64,000 bases of DNA. It comes from Polytrichum commune. Taxonomy: Eukaryota > Streptophyta > Polytrichopsida > Polytrichales > Polytrichaceae. Every line of letters begins with the position of its first letter. The stretch's first letter is position 1. A program made the position numbers and the translations under genes. The notes beneath the pieces were generated by a model. The model was not told the DNA's origin and ran no database searches. It worked only from the letters and a program-made list of their open reading frames with translations. Location: positions 7,564,501 to 7,628,500 of the forward strand of contig OX485805.1 in the NCBI GenBank assembly GCA_950295325.1. The letters run 5' to 3'. Shown here piece by piece: positions 11,936 through 25,438 of the stretch.

Positions 11936-14182
11936 TAGCAACCTCTATCATAAATTCTCATGGTCGTAATCAAATGCAACCATCTTGAAATATGTGTGTC
12001 AACACATGCCCACCCATGATGCCGTAGGTCTAGTGCAAGGTGTTGCTCCAGGTGATATTACCTTCCACGGGTAGATCACTCTAAGGCATTTTTGTGCACC
12101 ACGTGCGGCTGGGGTTTTTTTTTGTTTTGGGGCTATTTACCTTCAAGGGCTGAATTAAAGCCTCCCTATAATTACTTAAATTTCAAAAATGGCCCATTTG
12201 TTTGCACCCTTCCATTACTTATATTGTCCAAGTCACTGCAATTTTTTGTACTCTATATTCCTTTTAAGTAATTTTGGATAGACGGAAATCCCAATTATCA
12301 TCCATCCCCGTGAGTCCTAAACCCATTTACATACCACACTAAACATACCTTCAAGGATCCTTATCTTCAGCCCCTATATTAATTTTACAACAAAATAATG
12401 GCCCACGTTTTATGTCCACCTAACTTACTTATAATGGGATTGTCTACATTTAATGGCCCCTTCATTATTTGGAATTCCTTTATAATTTTTATTTCAAATG
12501 ATTTTAATCCTCTCTATATTATGCCGCATGTCGTTTTTAAAATGCACTAAGTGATCTACCCGTGTTACCTTCTTGGTACATGTATATTATGTCCTACTGC
12601 AAAATTAGTCAAGCAATGGTTGTCAATGAAATAGATTGATGTACTTGGCCTCTTCAATCACTTGACCTAAATCCAATGGAGCATGTGTGGACACTTGTGA
12701 ATTGGAAATTAAACGAGTATCCAACACCAACCAATATAATACGTCAATTGTGGGAGTGTGTGCAAGCTTCTTTCTAGTCCATCACTCCTTAGCAATGTCA
12801 AAAGTTCTATTATATCATGCTAAATCGTATACAAGTTGTTTAAGCTTCTAAAGGAGGGTGAACAAATTATTAATCTGTAGGTAGATGTAAGTTACAAAAT
12901 TGATGTGTAGTCTTGCAATAAACACAAGAATTTGGAAATGATGTACTAGACTATGATTATTAACATGTATAAGTGAAAGTTTGTATATTCTTGTGTTTAT
13001 ATGTGACAATTAATGTAGTGAGTTATTAACTTAATTTTGAGAGTCAGTGTATGCTAATGCCTCAAATAATGCCCCTTCTTACACTCAAATTAGTTTGTAC
13101 GTGGTAAGAAGAATCCACCCCCAGGACAGAGATCAAGACTTGTCCACTGTATTATGCTTGCACCCTCAAATTGATTGTCTTTAAACCATGGGCGTGGAAG
13201 GTGCAAGTTTTTGTTTTAGGGTTTCACCCAACTGAAATTAGTGTGGGCTCTTCCAAAATTTGTTGTCACACTAATTAGAAGTTCTTAACGTACTTAAGGA
13301 AATAAGTTATGATCACCAACTACTTGTGTTGAAGCATGTAAATCCTATCCTATGTTATGCAATCCAACATATGAGACCATGTTGTACAATGAGGCTTTTA
13401 TTCGACTAGAAAATGTCATCAACCTACATGAATGAATGAATGATAATACCAACTTTGACCATGACAAATGCCATTACAATTTTTTCATGAGGAATCATAT
13501 ATTGTATTTAAAAACAGTGATGTATAGCAGGCTTGATTGCCTTCACATGTGTAAGTACAATTAGGGTAAGCATACCAAAAACCAATGATACGTACCATTG
13601 TCATCTCTTGAATCCCTCAATGCAAGATTGTGGTACACATTGTTGGGTTTATGTTGAGTGTTGGTTTTGGGTATACGTACCTTATTTTAGATTAGACTAG
13701 GTGTGTCAGGTTCAAATATAGATGAGGTTGTCCTCTCATGTCCTACAGGGGGGGGGGGGTAATAGCAATTTTGTATATGGAAAAAAACTAACCAATCACA
13801 TCACTCGAAGTTAATAATCTAGCTAACTTCTTGACACACAACTACACCGTAATGGTATCTAGTGTAATAGTATCCCTTACCCTAATTTAAGGCATATGCT
13901 AGAATATGTGGAATCGTGCTATGAGGTGTATGCCTATGTTACATAATGGTCTATAAATTGGCTAAAGTGTACACAAATGACACTTGGCATTCGTATGCCA
14001 ATGTGCATCACTTAATGTCATAATGCAAATAAGTTCTTACTTAAAATATATTTTGACGAATAATAACATGTTAGCAATTGGCAGACATGACATTTTGAGA
14101 CCTCTAAGCGTCTAGTTCAGGCCATTTGCAAATAGTGTATATCACACTAAATACTATAAATGATGTAGTAGACTTCTGATAA
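11936..14182. other. gene-free intergenic DNA
   Basis: No gene supported. A poly-G tract lies at about 13749-13759. Confidence 0.5.
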
Positions 14183-14962
14183 TAAGGGTGAGTTTTCATG
14201 TAGGTTAGTTGCCCAATAAATTATAGTGGGAATAAGGACAGACTCATCCAAATTTACAAGTAATCTAGTTGGATAGGGTTTGTATATGCAACTGCACTAA
14301 ATATCATTTTAGTGTTATATAATATTTTATGTCACTATGATAACTTTTCAGATGACACTTCTTATGAATAAGTGAACAAATATTGTCATGGACGATGGAT
14401 GAGTTCATCTATTGGCCAAAACCCTAACTTCTCTTGTCAACAACTTCTGATGAAATATTATCATGGAGGATTGAAATTTGGATGAAAAATCACTTGGTGA
14501 GTTCCAATAATTGCAAAAATGTAATTTTATAATCCCTTAAAAAAAATATACAAGGAACAACAAATGATGTTGGGTTAACATTTAGTGTTGGTGACACTAC
14601 ACCACGGTTTACAATTAGTATTGAGGAAGACAATTAGAATTGGTCACAATAAATATCATATTTATTGTAGCTACTCCTATCTTCTCAAATCTAGGCCCAC
14701 CTACTAACTTCCTCCTCTAGGTCAAAAACCTCTCCGCCTCGTACAATTGGTCTTCAATCCTTTGATGACCGGCACTTGTAGGGTTAAGATTCTGTACTGG
14801 GTGCATGAAAGTCTAGTGGCTCGTGTTCACAACCCTCGACACTCTAGCAAATCGCTAGAATGTCGTTGGATGACAGCTTATGCTTAACTACATGTGAACA
14901 CTTGCAACCCACTATTACTAGAATCAAGTGGGCGAGTGACCTACATGGAAACTTACCCTTAC
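14183..14962. mobile_element. foldback element R7 interrupted by a MITE
   Basis: The left terminus AAGGGTGAGTTTTCATGTAGG and the inverted right terminus CCTACATGGAAACTTACCCTT pair with each other and match the arms of the hairpin at 11851-11935. The 780 bp between them includes the complete MITE at 14292-14670, so the host element was probably about 400 bp before it was hit. No target duplication was identified for the outer element. Confidence 0.5.
14292..14670 (+). mobile_element. MITE family 1, copy B
   Basis: Termini CTGCACTAAATATCAT and ATCATATTTATTGTAG are an imperfect inverted repeat. The interior is collinear with copies A, C and D, including TCATGGACGATGGATGAG, TTGGCCAAAACCCTAAC and CACGGTTTACAATTAG. 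It lies inside foldback element 14183-14962. Confidence 0.8.
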
Positions 14963-17900
14963 CCCCCACCCGCTACTCAACTCGTACAATTTTTGGAGAA
15001 GGAACATTGATTAATGTGGATGCTCATGTTCGGACAATTCTATTCTTGTGGAGTTGTCCCCATGACCAAGTTTTTCTTTATCCTTTTCCGGGTAGGTTAA
15101 GGACTTCAAAAAAAAAAACCTGGTATTTTTTATTAAAAAATGTTTTTATTTTTAACAAGCTTCGTGAACTGCCCGAACTATGTGGGGACAAGATTAAGTT
15201 TAAGCATAATACTTTACGGGTTTAACTTCTACACTGATATGTGGAAATAAGTTGTCTTCACAATTAGGTTCCTTATTTACCCTTGCAAATTACCTTGGGT
15301 CCAAACTATATCACAAGATTATTTCCCTTCACGTGAATTAGAAGAAACAAAATAAGAAATTAAATGGCCCATTAAGACTAACCCTTAATTATCATTTCTT
15401 TAATAGCAGATAATTTACCTCCAAAACAACTACCCAGTCCAATGATGATAAGGAATGACAATAATGTATTACATAATTGGAACAAAAAATGAGTAATTTT
15501 GGATCCCAAATATTCCAAAGGGGTATCAATGACAAGAATACATGCATCATTTGAAGCTACTATGCCAAAATTTGGATATGGTGAGTTTGTCATCAAATTT
15601 ATGCTAAGAGGTGGTTTCTAGCAACAACAACATGCAATTGCACGTTGCGTTTTACTTGTGCAATTGATTTGGTTATTTCAATATATTTTCTTTTTAAATT
15701 TAAATTCAATTTGTGATCATTTACAATTTTGTGTTAATGTTTCATAATCACACTCAAGTACTTGCATTTGCTAAAAATTATATGACATTGTATGAATGTT
15801 CTCTACTATAGATGTTTATATATGTAGTGTAACACGCATACAAGCACAAAAACCTAATTGAAATGAGATTTGCGGATGCTGGAGAAAATAAATTGCATTA
15901 AAAGGTGATGAATAAAAGATGCGTAGATTATAAAAAAAGATTTAATATTTCAAAAACTATTGTGTGCTATTAAGCATAATAATCATGTATGCATGGTCCT
16001 TAAGAATGTAAATTTTAAGGGGCCTTGGGGATGATAGATTGGATAAAGGCAAGGATGTGGTTTACAATGAAGATGAACTGATTGGCCACCACCAACCCAT
16101 TGTTGTTGGCACTCCTCCCATGTCATTTCTCAACACTTCAAAGCCATTTCCCACAACATGACATCAACTTATTTTGCCCCATGACCTTGTTGTCATTTAA
16201 AAAGAAAAACTATTATGCATGAATGGGTGGTGATACCAAGGTTGTCGGGGGAAATTGGAATCTATCAACCAATTTGAAGGTTTTTGTTTGAAGCTATCAA
16301 TCATGGAGCATGAACACAAAAAAAAAATGGGGTCAACTGAATTTTGGAGGAGTTTGTGGCATTTGGATCCTATGGAAGGGAATGGGTAATACGTATGGCC
16401 TTGGAAAGAAGGAATAATGATTAGCTATTATTTTCTTTTTCTTTTTTGCCATCCAAGTCATACCACAATCCCAGACTATTCATATCCCCTACCATCCATT
16501 ACATCAATCAAGTTTGGGCAAGGTCTAGATTTTTGTTGTATTTTTGAAAATACATGCTTCCTATAAACGAATTTCATAGAGCATGTTTGAGGTCAACAAA
16601 CACATACACATGTTTAGAGTGAAGGGGATGGGGGAGACGGTCGCAAAAAAATGAAGAAACAACATGAGTTAAAATGAAGGGTCAACTTTCCTCTTCTCAA
16701 AATTAAGTAATATACATGAGGTTGAAATTTAAAAATCAAGTAATTGCACATATTATATTTATATTCAACGAGGTGTAATGTAAAGTTTTGTTTTCTAATT
16801 ATTGATTCCATTGACGACGTGAAGTCGGAGATGGCTTATGCCCTATGTGAACTCCAAAGTGCTCAACCAATAAAATATCAACAATCTTTTTTGGGCATAT
16901 TCTATATGTGTACATTGCAAATTTTAGATTCAACACTAGGGTTGAACTAGACATGTTCTCCACATTTGAAGTAATTGTAGTAGAACATGTGAAGGTGTAG
17001 GGATAGTAAGAGGAGAGATAAAATAAAGAGGAGGAGATAAATTATTTGTTTGGACATGGATTGGCATGGCCAATACCAACAACTTGTAAGGCAATGAATA
17101 TTGCTCATCTTTGAATCCTACTCAGGTATATGTCAATATTCAAATAACCAACTTTAAAAGCAGTCTCAATATCCGAATTTAAATTGATGCATATTTGAAA
17201 ATATAAATCTTAATTCCAACACAAATATATTTTTATATTTTTAATGCTACCTAGATCATATATCAGCATCAATGGTTAAGTGGAGCATCGCAAAGCTTTT
17301 AATGTAGTTGTTTAATGCTAGCTTCCCTCCCAACCAAATTTATTATTGTATTTTGTACATCTACCTCTACTTTAAGATTCTCAAGGGCCATTTTATTTGT
17401 AGACAACAACAAATGATAACAAACAATAACTCCTTGTTACATGTATTATGTACATTAATGTCCTAAAAAAAATACCCTTTCATACACTCATTTTATTTAA
17501 TTTTTGGTGTCCAAAGAGCATACTTATCTCCCCAAAAATATAATGGCACCCTATTGATTTGTAAAAAACCAGATGAAACAATCTCTCTCTCCCCCCCCCT
17601 CTACCAATGTATACATTTTAAGCCAAATTTTCAATAGGAGCCTTAGCTACTAGATTACAATGTATGTACTTTGTGTATTTTTGTTTTGGTTTCTTAGATG
17701 CCATCATATTTGATCTAGAAGAACGACAATTATTGGTCAAAAACTAAATTTTGCAACAACTAGAGCATGCTATGAATTTACATCTCCTAAATTGTTTAAG
17801 TAACATTAGGATCAATGAAATTGACAAAAAAATAAATGGTGTTATGTATAATATTTGGGTGCATTCAAATCAAAGATCATGTAGATAATACTCCTTCGAC

Positions 17901-20900
17901 TTATATGTATATCACAACAAATATTAGTTGTCCTCCCTTAGAACGTACCAACAACATGTGACCAACTCATTCTCTGTAACAGAAAGGTCACAATGTCAAT
18001 TGTTTGAAATGTTCTAAAAGATTTCTTTTGTGACCGCATTAGAATACAACTAGGTGTCAACATAGAGTGACATGGTATTATGTTTCAACATCCTCATTCT
18101 ATTGTGTACATCTAATCCCCTTGCAAGGTTTTCGTGTTGGAACTATAGCAATAATTCTATGTGTTTTTGGGTGATTTTGTTGATGTTGGCAAACATCTTG
18201 GAAAATAATTACATTTAGGAGCCTATATGACTCCAATATAAACATCAGATTCGTAAATTTTTCACACTACAATCCACTTCACATGGGCATTGTCTACATA
18301 CAGTTTCATGTATTATAACTTATTTTTCATTCATACATGATGGCTAAGTATGCGATGTTAACCTTGAGGGTTTAGGTTAACCCATCTTAGTGTGCTAATT
18401 AGGCTTGTGAATAATATTTTTATGTCATTTTGTGCTCATGTTCGGTAGAGGTTGTTTAAGAATTTGCAATCATGGCTTAGAGCCAGAGGCAAATCAATCA
18501 TATGTTCCATCCCATTGACAAGGATGAGAGATTATTTTGTGTTGCAAATGATATTGAAGTTTTGAAAGCCCGGGTAGAGAGAGATCGCCTTGGAGAGATT
18601 GGGAAATTTCTTAAAATTTAGGCATTTTCATGATTTATTCATTTATTCATTTCATTTGGGCCATCTATCCCAATAAATTCCAAAAAAACAACTTAATTAT
18701 TCTTATTTCTTTCTTGCCCAACAAAATATTAGCCTACAATATGTTCTTCATCATCATCATCGAGGGAGATCATCTTCGCCATGAAGCCACCACCATGAGG
18801 TGAAGGTGTAGTATTGTATGATGATACCAAGATTGACATTGAATTTGACAAAGTCTCTCTTGAATGCGATGAAGTAGATGCAAGTGCAATCCACATAATC
18901 ATAGAGGTTATGTTTAGTGTCTGAAATCCATAGTTACATTGAAAAAAATTCACATGTAGATGCATAAGCATCAATAATTGATTGAGGTTTAGTCAACATT
19001 TATATTAAAAAATGAAAAACTTTGGATTATTTTATCTTTCACCTCTCCATGACACATATACTTTCTTGATTTAGGTTTATGTAGTAGTGCAATCAAAGAA
19101 CATGCGTATCTCAACTGAAATTCTCTCTATTACCCCTATTAGCTAGCCCTTCTAGTTTATGCTACCTTAGTATTACCTAGACCTTATTACTATCATGTTA
19201 ATAATGACAACATTCTTGAAGGTTGAACCGACACTGCCCACCCCTCAACATTGGTTGGGACTCAAAGGTGTACTACCTCATAATTTGACCTACTTATAAT
19301 CATATCGTTATATTAGTTCAATGATATATCTATTGATATACTCCCTCTTATATCAGCAACGTTATAACCCTTCAACCTAAGATTATGCACTTCTACCCTT
19401 ATTGATCTATGATATTTACTTCTAGCTCCCCAAATTAGTTTGTAAAGACCAAGATTAGAGAACTATACAATATTCCTAAATGCAGTTTGTACTTCTTGCT
19501 ATTACAATAGCTGAGGGTGAGACATAAATAAGTTTAGTCTCTGCAATATTTCTTGGCTCCGAGTGCTTGAACAATGACAAGCATTATTACAACCACAAAT
19601 AAACTAGGAACCCCTTCAAACCCCAATACCATTATTCCAAGGACCAACACTACTACATTTAGTAGAAAGGTTGTACACTACAGAACTCCACCACTCCCTT
19701 GTATTACTCACATTTTTTATACTTTCTAAGTAGGTATTGGGATTTGTGGCGTAAGAAAGCCTCATATCACTATCCTAACCACCACTTCTCATACAATCAT
19801 CCTAAGGTTTACAAGTGCCACTCTTAGACTCATCCTTTGAAAATCTTCTTCTTTGCCAATAGTTGTCATTGGTTGCCTCCTCAAAAAGAACCTAATTCTA
19901 CCTTTAACTAACTACTTAGTAAAACACAACCCTTTGACATGGGAGCCCGTACAAAAGCGTTGAATCTTTTTTCTTCTTCAAATTAAACACCATATTAACT
20001 GTCCAATTGAACTTTACCCCCATCCTTATAGAAAGCATTTGAAGGTATCAAAAGAAATATTCTACCAAATTTAAAATATCTAGAATCAAGAGGTTTAAAT
20101 TTAGATTTATAGGTAATTTTGAAGTTCGTTTCCAAATCCCCGCCCCCCAAGCCCTAGGGAGTGATGCAGTGGTCATTTGCAAAGCACTTGGGGAAAATAA
20201 TGAAATTTGAAAGCAAATAAAAATGATCAAAACCTTGATATTCAACATCGGTACTGGAGATTGACGGCCCTAATTCTAGTGCCACATTGTAAGGTTGTCA
20301 CCCAACTCTACCAAAAGATGTTGAGCAATGCAAACCATCACAATGACTTTGTGCAGTGCCAAAGTGAGAACTAGCAAATATGGCACTTATGCTCCAATGT
20401 ACAAAGAGATGAAGAAGAAATTCATTTCCACCAGCAATGTGGAGCATGGGTGTTGATTTTGCCATGACAACATCAAGCTTTGTGTGAGTGGCAACAAAAA
20501 TGAATATATTATGGACTGGCCTATAGTACCCAACACATGACTATTAAAGATAGAAATCAATATCTCAAGGGAGAAGGTATTGGCGCTAGAGTACACCATG
20601 TTCCAATTGAAGCAAATGGAGGCATTTTCAGCTTGTTGTAGGCTCTCAAATGAGAGAGTGACGGACTTATGAATGGACATTATGTTCTTGGAGTCATTGT
20701 CCGTATCCATGATTTGGAGTGTTTATCAACATCGTCTTCAAGGAGGATAACTCCTAATGTGTCACAATGGATGATATCCCATAATGCACATGTTCGGACT
20801 TCATCAAAGTGTCTTTCATGGCTTTGGGAAAGAAAGAAAAATGTATATTGCAATTACTTGTACTATGCATTTAGATGTCTATTCAAGGTGAATTACAACA

Positions 20901-22717
20901 ACAACTTCATCCACGCTCCAACATGCACCTACAACAAGGTCATGCAACCACTTAAGCTTGTTGGTGTTGTTGAACACAAGTAGTGATGCTAGTATATTGT
21001 TCATCGTAATATTTCAAAGTAATAATTGATGAAATTATTTTTAATCTATTTTGGTTGCAACTAGCAATGTTTTGGATTATTACAATAAAAATCAAAAAAA
21101 TGATTGAATACTTTTCTTGTAGTCCATGGTAGTAGGCTTGCTTATGTTCTCAATTTTTGAAATGTTAATATTATACATTTGAATAAAATAAATACATAGT
21201 ACAAATTTTAAGTTATGATCCATATAGTCATGAAACTTTTCTTTGACTTTATTGCTCACATGTTACCGTGCATCGCTCATCGCTCATGTCTTAGGTTCCC
21301 TCACATAACATAGTTTGGTTATAGAGAAAACTTTCCATAAAGTAATGGGAGCACACAATGGGAACACTATGTGAAAGAAAAATAAAAAATCCAATGACAT
21401 GTGTATTCAAACACATTGTCTTATAGTAGGCATGTGTGTGTGTCACTAGGAAGCCTCCAGTATAAGTGTGATACACCAAATATTATATGTAAGTATCATA
21501 TATATGTACTACTCAATATGTGCAATGCATTTTGGGTTTGAAGATTCCTTTTAATCCTCCATTATTGAGCCCATTCAAAGTGCATATTGTTATCATTGCT
21601 TTCTAACTCGAAGGAGGCTACCATTGACCACATTTTTATGCTTTGTCCCTGTATGTAGTTTATGGAACTAATGACAAGTTTGTTGAAAGACAACATCTTT
21701 GAATTTACAATTGTCATATCTATTGTAAAAAATCCTTATTTTTCATTGCTTTGCAAAGTGTGTGTTGACACATGCACATGCTTCTCTAAGCAACTCAAAT
21801 AAATGTACTTAATGTTTTGCGATGCCCTAAACCACAAAATATTACGAGCAACCTATAAAGAAAGAGGGTGTACATATAGACACCCATAACCATGGCTATA
21901 GGTGCTTGCTCATGTCCTAGCTTCTCTCATTTTTGGAACCATGTATCCTTACCTATTATTCTTGAATGATTTTTGAATCTTTTTCAATGCCCGTTCACAC
22001 CGGGGTATTCTTCCATCCAACACAACACATGCTTCGTTAAAGTTTTTCTCCTTGGAAAATAACTCTTGCTTCCAAGAGGCCTTCGTTCTCATCATTGGCA
22101 AAATTTGGTGGGTTTGAATTGTGGATTTTTTTGTGTGTTTGATGTTGTAATTATGCATTGTGGATGTGATTTGGAATAGACATTATTCAGTTATGATTTG
22201 AGCTAGCATGTGGATGTTCATATTGAGCTAGTATTTGTTGTTCTTGTTTCTTAAGCTAAACTTTTAGATCACATTTGTAGCAAACACTTGAATGGATTGT
22301 CATGGGTGAGATCTCATTGCAAAGACCACAAGATGTAGTACAAGATACACCCATATTTCTTTTTCCAATCAGTGCAAAAGGTGGGTGGAGATGATGGGCA
22401 TGGACATATATGCATGTGGCAAGTATGCATGACTATGAGGAGCATATGGTTACATGGGCTTATGGGGTTGGGACAACCCAAGATTTTAATTCATATACAT
22501 GGGTGCAATTGGCCAAGAACGGGATGGGCCCAAACTACCATAGAAGACGCTTTATTTCTTCATTACCATTGTTGGAATGTGGTTTCCATGTGAGATACAA
22601 GTAGGTCTTAGCCAATGTTTGCGTGATGCATGCCAAAGTTTGAAGGAAGAAGAATTATTTGTTGGAATATAGAGCCCTCTATGGTAGTAACACATACAAC
22701 ATAGAGGGTGAATCCCC
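14963..22717. other. gene-free intergenic DNA
   Basis: This is the longest stretch in which I recognise neither a gene nor a shared repeat. Open frames are short, AT-driven and lack domain signatures. A CT-poly-C tract is at about 17582-17601. Older, unrecognisable transposon sequence is likely but not shown. Confidence 0.5.
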
Positions 22718-22727
22718 CAAGACCATG
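22718..22727. repeat. target duplication, left copy (533 bp element)
   Basis: CAAGACCATG here is repeated exactly at 23261-23270 on the other side of the element. Both copies are followed by C, so the duplication may be 10 or 11 bp. Confidence 0.7.
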
Positions 22728-23260
22728 CAACGACGCTATCTTGTGAGCGGTGAGCAGAAAATTTGAAATTTTTGAAAAAAAATTGATTTAAAAAAAAAAT
22801 CAAAATATTTGACTTAATTCTTACACCGAGTAGGACTCTTCGTATAGTTTCTTTACAAATATGACTAAAAGTAGATGGTACGTTTAACTGTGGATGGTGC
22901 CTATAACCATGGAGTGGAAGAAATTATAAACTTTTGAAAAAACCATCCATAAAAAGAAACGGAAGAAAACGAAAAAAAAATTTAGAAAAAAAACTTCCAA
23001 AATAATAGGGAACATAAAATAAGGGATAAGAATGTAAATTAAAATTTTAAGTATTTATCCACGAAAACTCAAAAACGGAAATAGGACCTTGATTAATTTT
23101 TGTTAAATAATATGCAAATTTTATAGAATGAAACCATAAATTCTCCACGGTCATAGGGTCTATATCATACATTTCATTGAAAAATTTGAAGAATAAAAAT
23201 TCAAATTTTCTGCTCACGGCTCACTGCTCACCGCTCACCGCTCACAAGATAGCATTCCTG
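22728..23260. mobile_element. 533 bp non-autonomous DNA transposon, Mutator- or hAT-like
   Basis: The ends are inverted repeats: left GCTATCTTGTGAGCGG then TGAGCAGAAAATTTGAA, and right TTCAAATTTTCTGCTCA and CAAGATAGC. The right terminus expands a CACCGCT unit several times. The last base triplet (CTG, read inward as CAG) is hAT-like, but the 10-11 bp duplication fits Mutator better. No coding capacity. Confidence 0.7.
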
Positions 23261-23270
23261 CAAGACCATG
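23261..23270. repeat. target duplication, right copy (533 bp element)
   Basis: Exact repeat of 22718-22727. Confidence 0.7.
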
Positions 23271-24205
23271 CCATTTGGCTTTCAATGATTTAGCACCCCA
23301 CACTAACTATTGTCTATGCTAGATAGTTGAAATTAATGGTGTAGGTATAGACGACTCAAAATTGAAGGGTCTTTTGAACATTGTGAATTTTCTCTTCATG
23401 CAAGCCGTTAGTGAATGTTCCATTACGAATCAAAGTTTGGACACTATAATGTACTATCATATTAACGTACTACATAATTCTATGCCTTGGCTGAGCAATT
23501 AGTGGTCTCTGGGTACATGTTGAGTTGAAGATATGTTCATGGTCTTATCCATTAACGTAATCTCTTTAGAATGAGCATTGGCCATAAGTTAGCGATTGCA
23601 CTACGATGTATGAATACTACAATACTCATGGGGTCACACACCCTAATGTATATGGGTACATCTCATTCATATACATTTGTGTTGTATATTATCTCATTAA
23701 TTGTATTAACTTCAATTGGTGAGAATTTAAAAAGAAAAAAGTGAAGAAAATGAAGTCAAATTGAATGAAAAGAGATCTTCAAAACCTGGGTGAAAGTTTG
23801 AACCGAGATGTTTCATTTTTTGCTCTAAAGAATCATGAAAAAAAGTTACAACACATCAAGGGTACTTTTGTTTTTATCACATACAATTTGCACAAAGCTT
23901 AACATGTACAATTTAAGAAATAAAAATGAAAAATCAGTTGTAAATGTACATAGGCAAATTTGAAAGTACACACTCACGTGGTGCTAATCCTCGACATTGA
24001 GTTCAATCCCCCACCCCACCACCCCCCGGGAACTAAGATTCTTCTTCTTTTCTAAATTTGATTGTGATGCAAAGAAGTGGGTTTTATAAGTTGGCTTGGT
24101 TGTCAAGTATGCCATATGAATCATCCGATTGGATGTGTACCATCCATGTTCATCTCAAGGTTGGCATGTCTAGTTCCAAGACAACAATAATATGAACATC
24201 TATAG
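23271..24205. other. gene-free intergenic DNA
   Basis: No gene or shared repeat recognised. Confidence 0.5.
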
Positions 24206-24572
24206 TTGAGTGGTATGTGGTTAGGTGTGGATCTAAGAACGAACGCCCAATTTTAAAGGGACGCATGTTTTAGATTAGAGAATGTGTTCAAAACATGCTA
24301 ACTATTCTAGGTTCAATAGTCAACATGATTTTTAATTTTTCTTTTTAATCTTATTTAATCTTATTTTTTGGGGGGGACTATTGACACTCAATGAGCTGGA
24401 GAATCTTCACTTTGATGATGGAAAATAAATATCTATATGGGCTGCAAAAAAACGTGAGACAAATGACTACAAGCACAATTTGGAGTTACTAATCGTGTCG
24501 GCACATATTGCGTGTTCGTATCCTCCAAGAAGTGGGTGTAGAGAGAAATGTATCCAACAACACACGTCCACC
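24206..24572 (+). repeat. dispersed repeat R4
   Basis: It shows GAGTGGTATGTGGTTAGG, GTGGATCTAAGAACG, then ATCTTCACTTTGATGATG and finally AAGAAGTGGGTGTAGAGAG. The same order occurs inverted at 26430-25120 and on the plus strand at 58495-58800. No protein-coding content is seen. Confidence 0.65.
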
Positions 24573-24685
24573 TTATGTTATTTCGTGGGGCGCAAGGTAG
24601 TAGATGATGGGAATTTATGATCCCAATGAAAGTCCTCAAAAGCAGAAGCTTGTTCATGAAGCCATAGCACAAGTAAAAATGCAAA

Positions 24686-24760
24686 ATAAAAATTCCGAGG
24701 CTTGAGCTTGAAGGCAACGGCAATGCTCTCCACAAGGGTTCGAATCCCATTTTTTTGCCT
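24686..24760 (+). repeat. possible tRNA-derived SINE head (B-box-like)
   Basis: GGGTTCGAATCCC at 24736-24748 is a good RNA polymerase III B box with a T-arm fold. GGCTTGAGCTTGAAGGC upstream could be a decayed A-box region. The bases do not fold into a complete tRNA cloverleaf, so a SINE head or a chance match is more likely than a tRNA gene. Confidence 0.3.
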
Positions 24761-25423
24761 GACACGTATAAAACTAGCTTGGCTTTCACGTCATTGCCAA
24801 AGTTTGTTAGGTCCCGTATGTACACTCTCAATTAAAGCTCAAAGGTTTTGAAAGTTTGATGCATTGCATGCCCACTTAACCCGGCCATGGGGGATTCACC
24901 AAACCTAAGTTAAAGTAAGTGGGTTCAAAGTGAAACCAAGGATTGAATTAAGTCACCGACCACTCCTAGGATAACAAATGCAATATTTGCACTAGGTTAT
25001 TGCAAATCAAAAATCAAGGTCATATTCCATTTTTTAATAGGTTTTAGAGCTCATATGAATGTCTTGTTCATTATCATATTGAACATTTTTACTTCTCTAA
25101 CATTGAAATTGGTACTAAGGTAGATGTGCGTTAGATGGATACATTTCTCTCTACACCCACTTCTTGTAGGATAGGAAACATGCGATTATTGTGAGATGAT
25201 TAGTTAATGCAATTTGTGTCCATAGCTATTCGTCTAGTAATATTCGTAGCTCATATGTATAAGTAATTCATTATCAAAGTGAAGATTTTTGTGCTCATTC
25301 AATGGTCATATAGATCTCCCCAATCATGTTGATTATTGAGCTTCTAATGGTTAGCATATGTTGAGCCCGTAGTGCAAATCTCTTTTAAACACACGATTTT
25401 CTGGTGCAAGTTCTTAGATCCAC

Positions 25424-25438
25424 ACATGTGACCTAATT
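25424..25438. repeat. LINE target duplication, left copy
   Basis: ACATGTGACCTAATT (15 bp) is repeated exactly at 26393-26407. Confidence 0.9.

Noticed and set aside
24686-24760. tRNA gene
   Set aside because: Only the B-box/T-arm is convincing; no full cloverleaf or acceptor stem forms.
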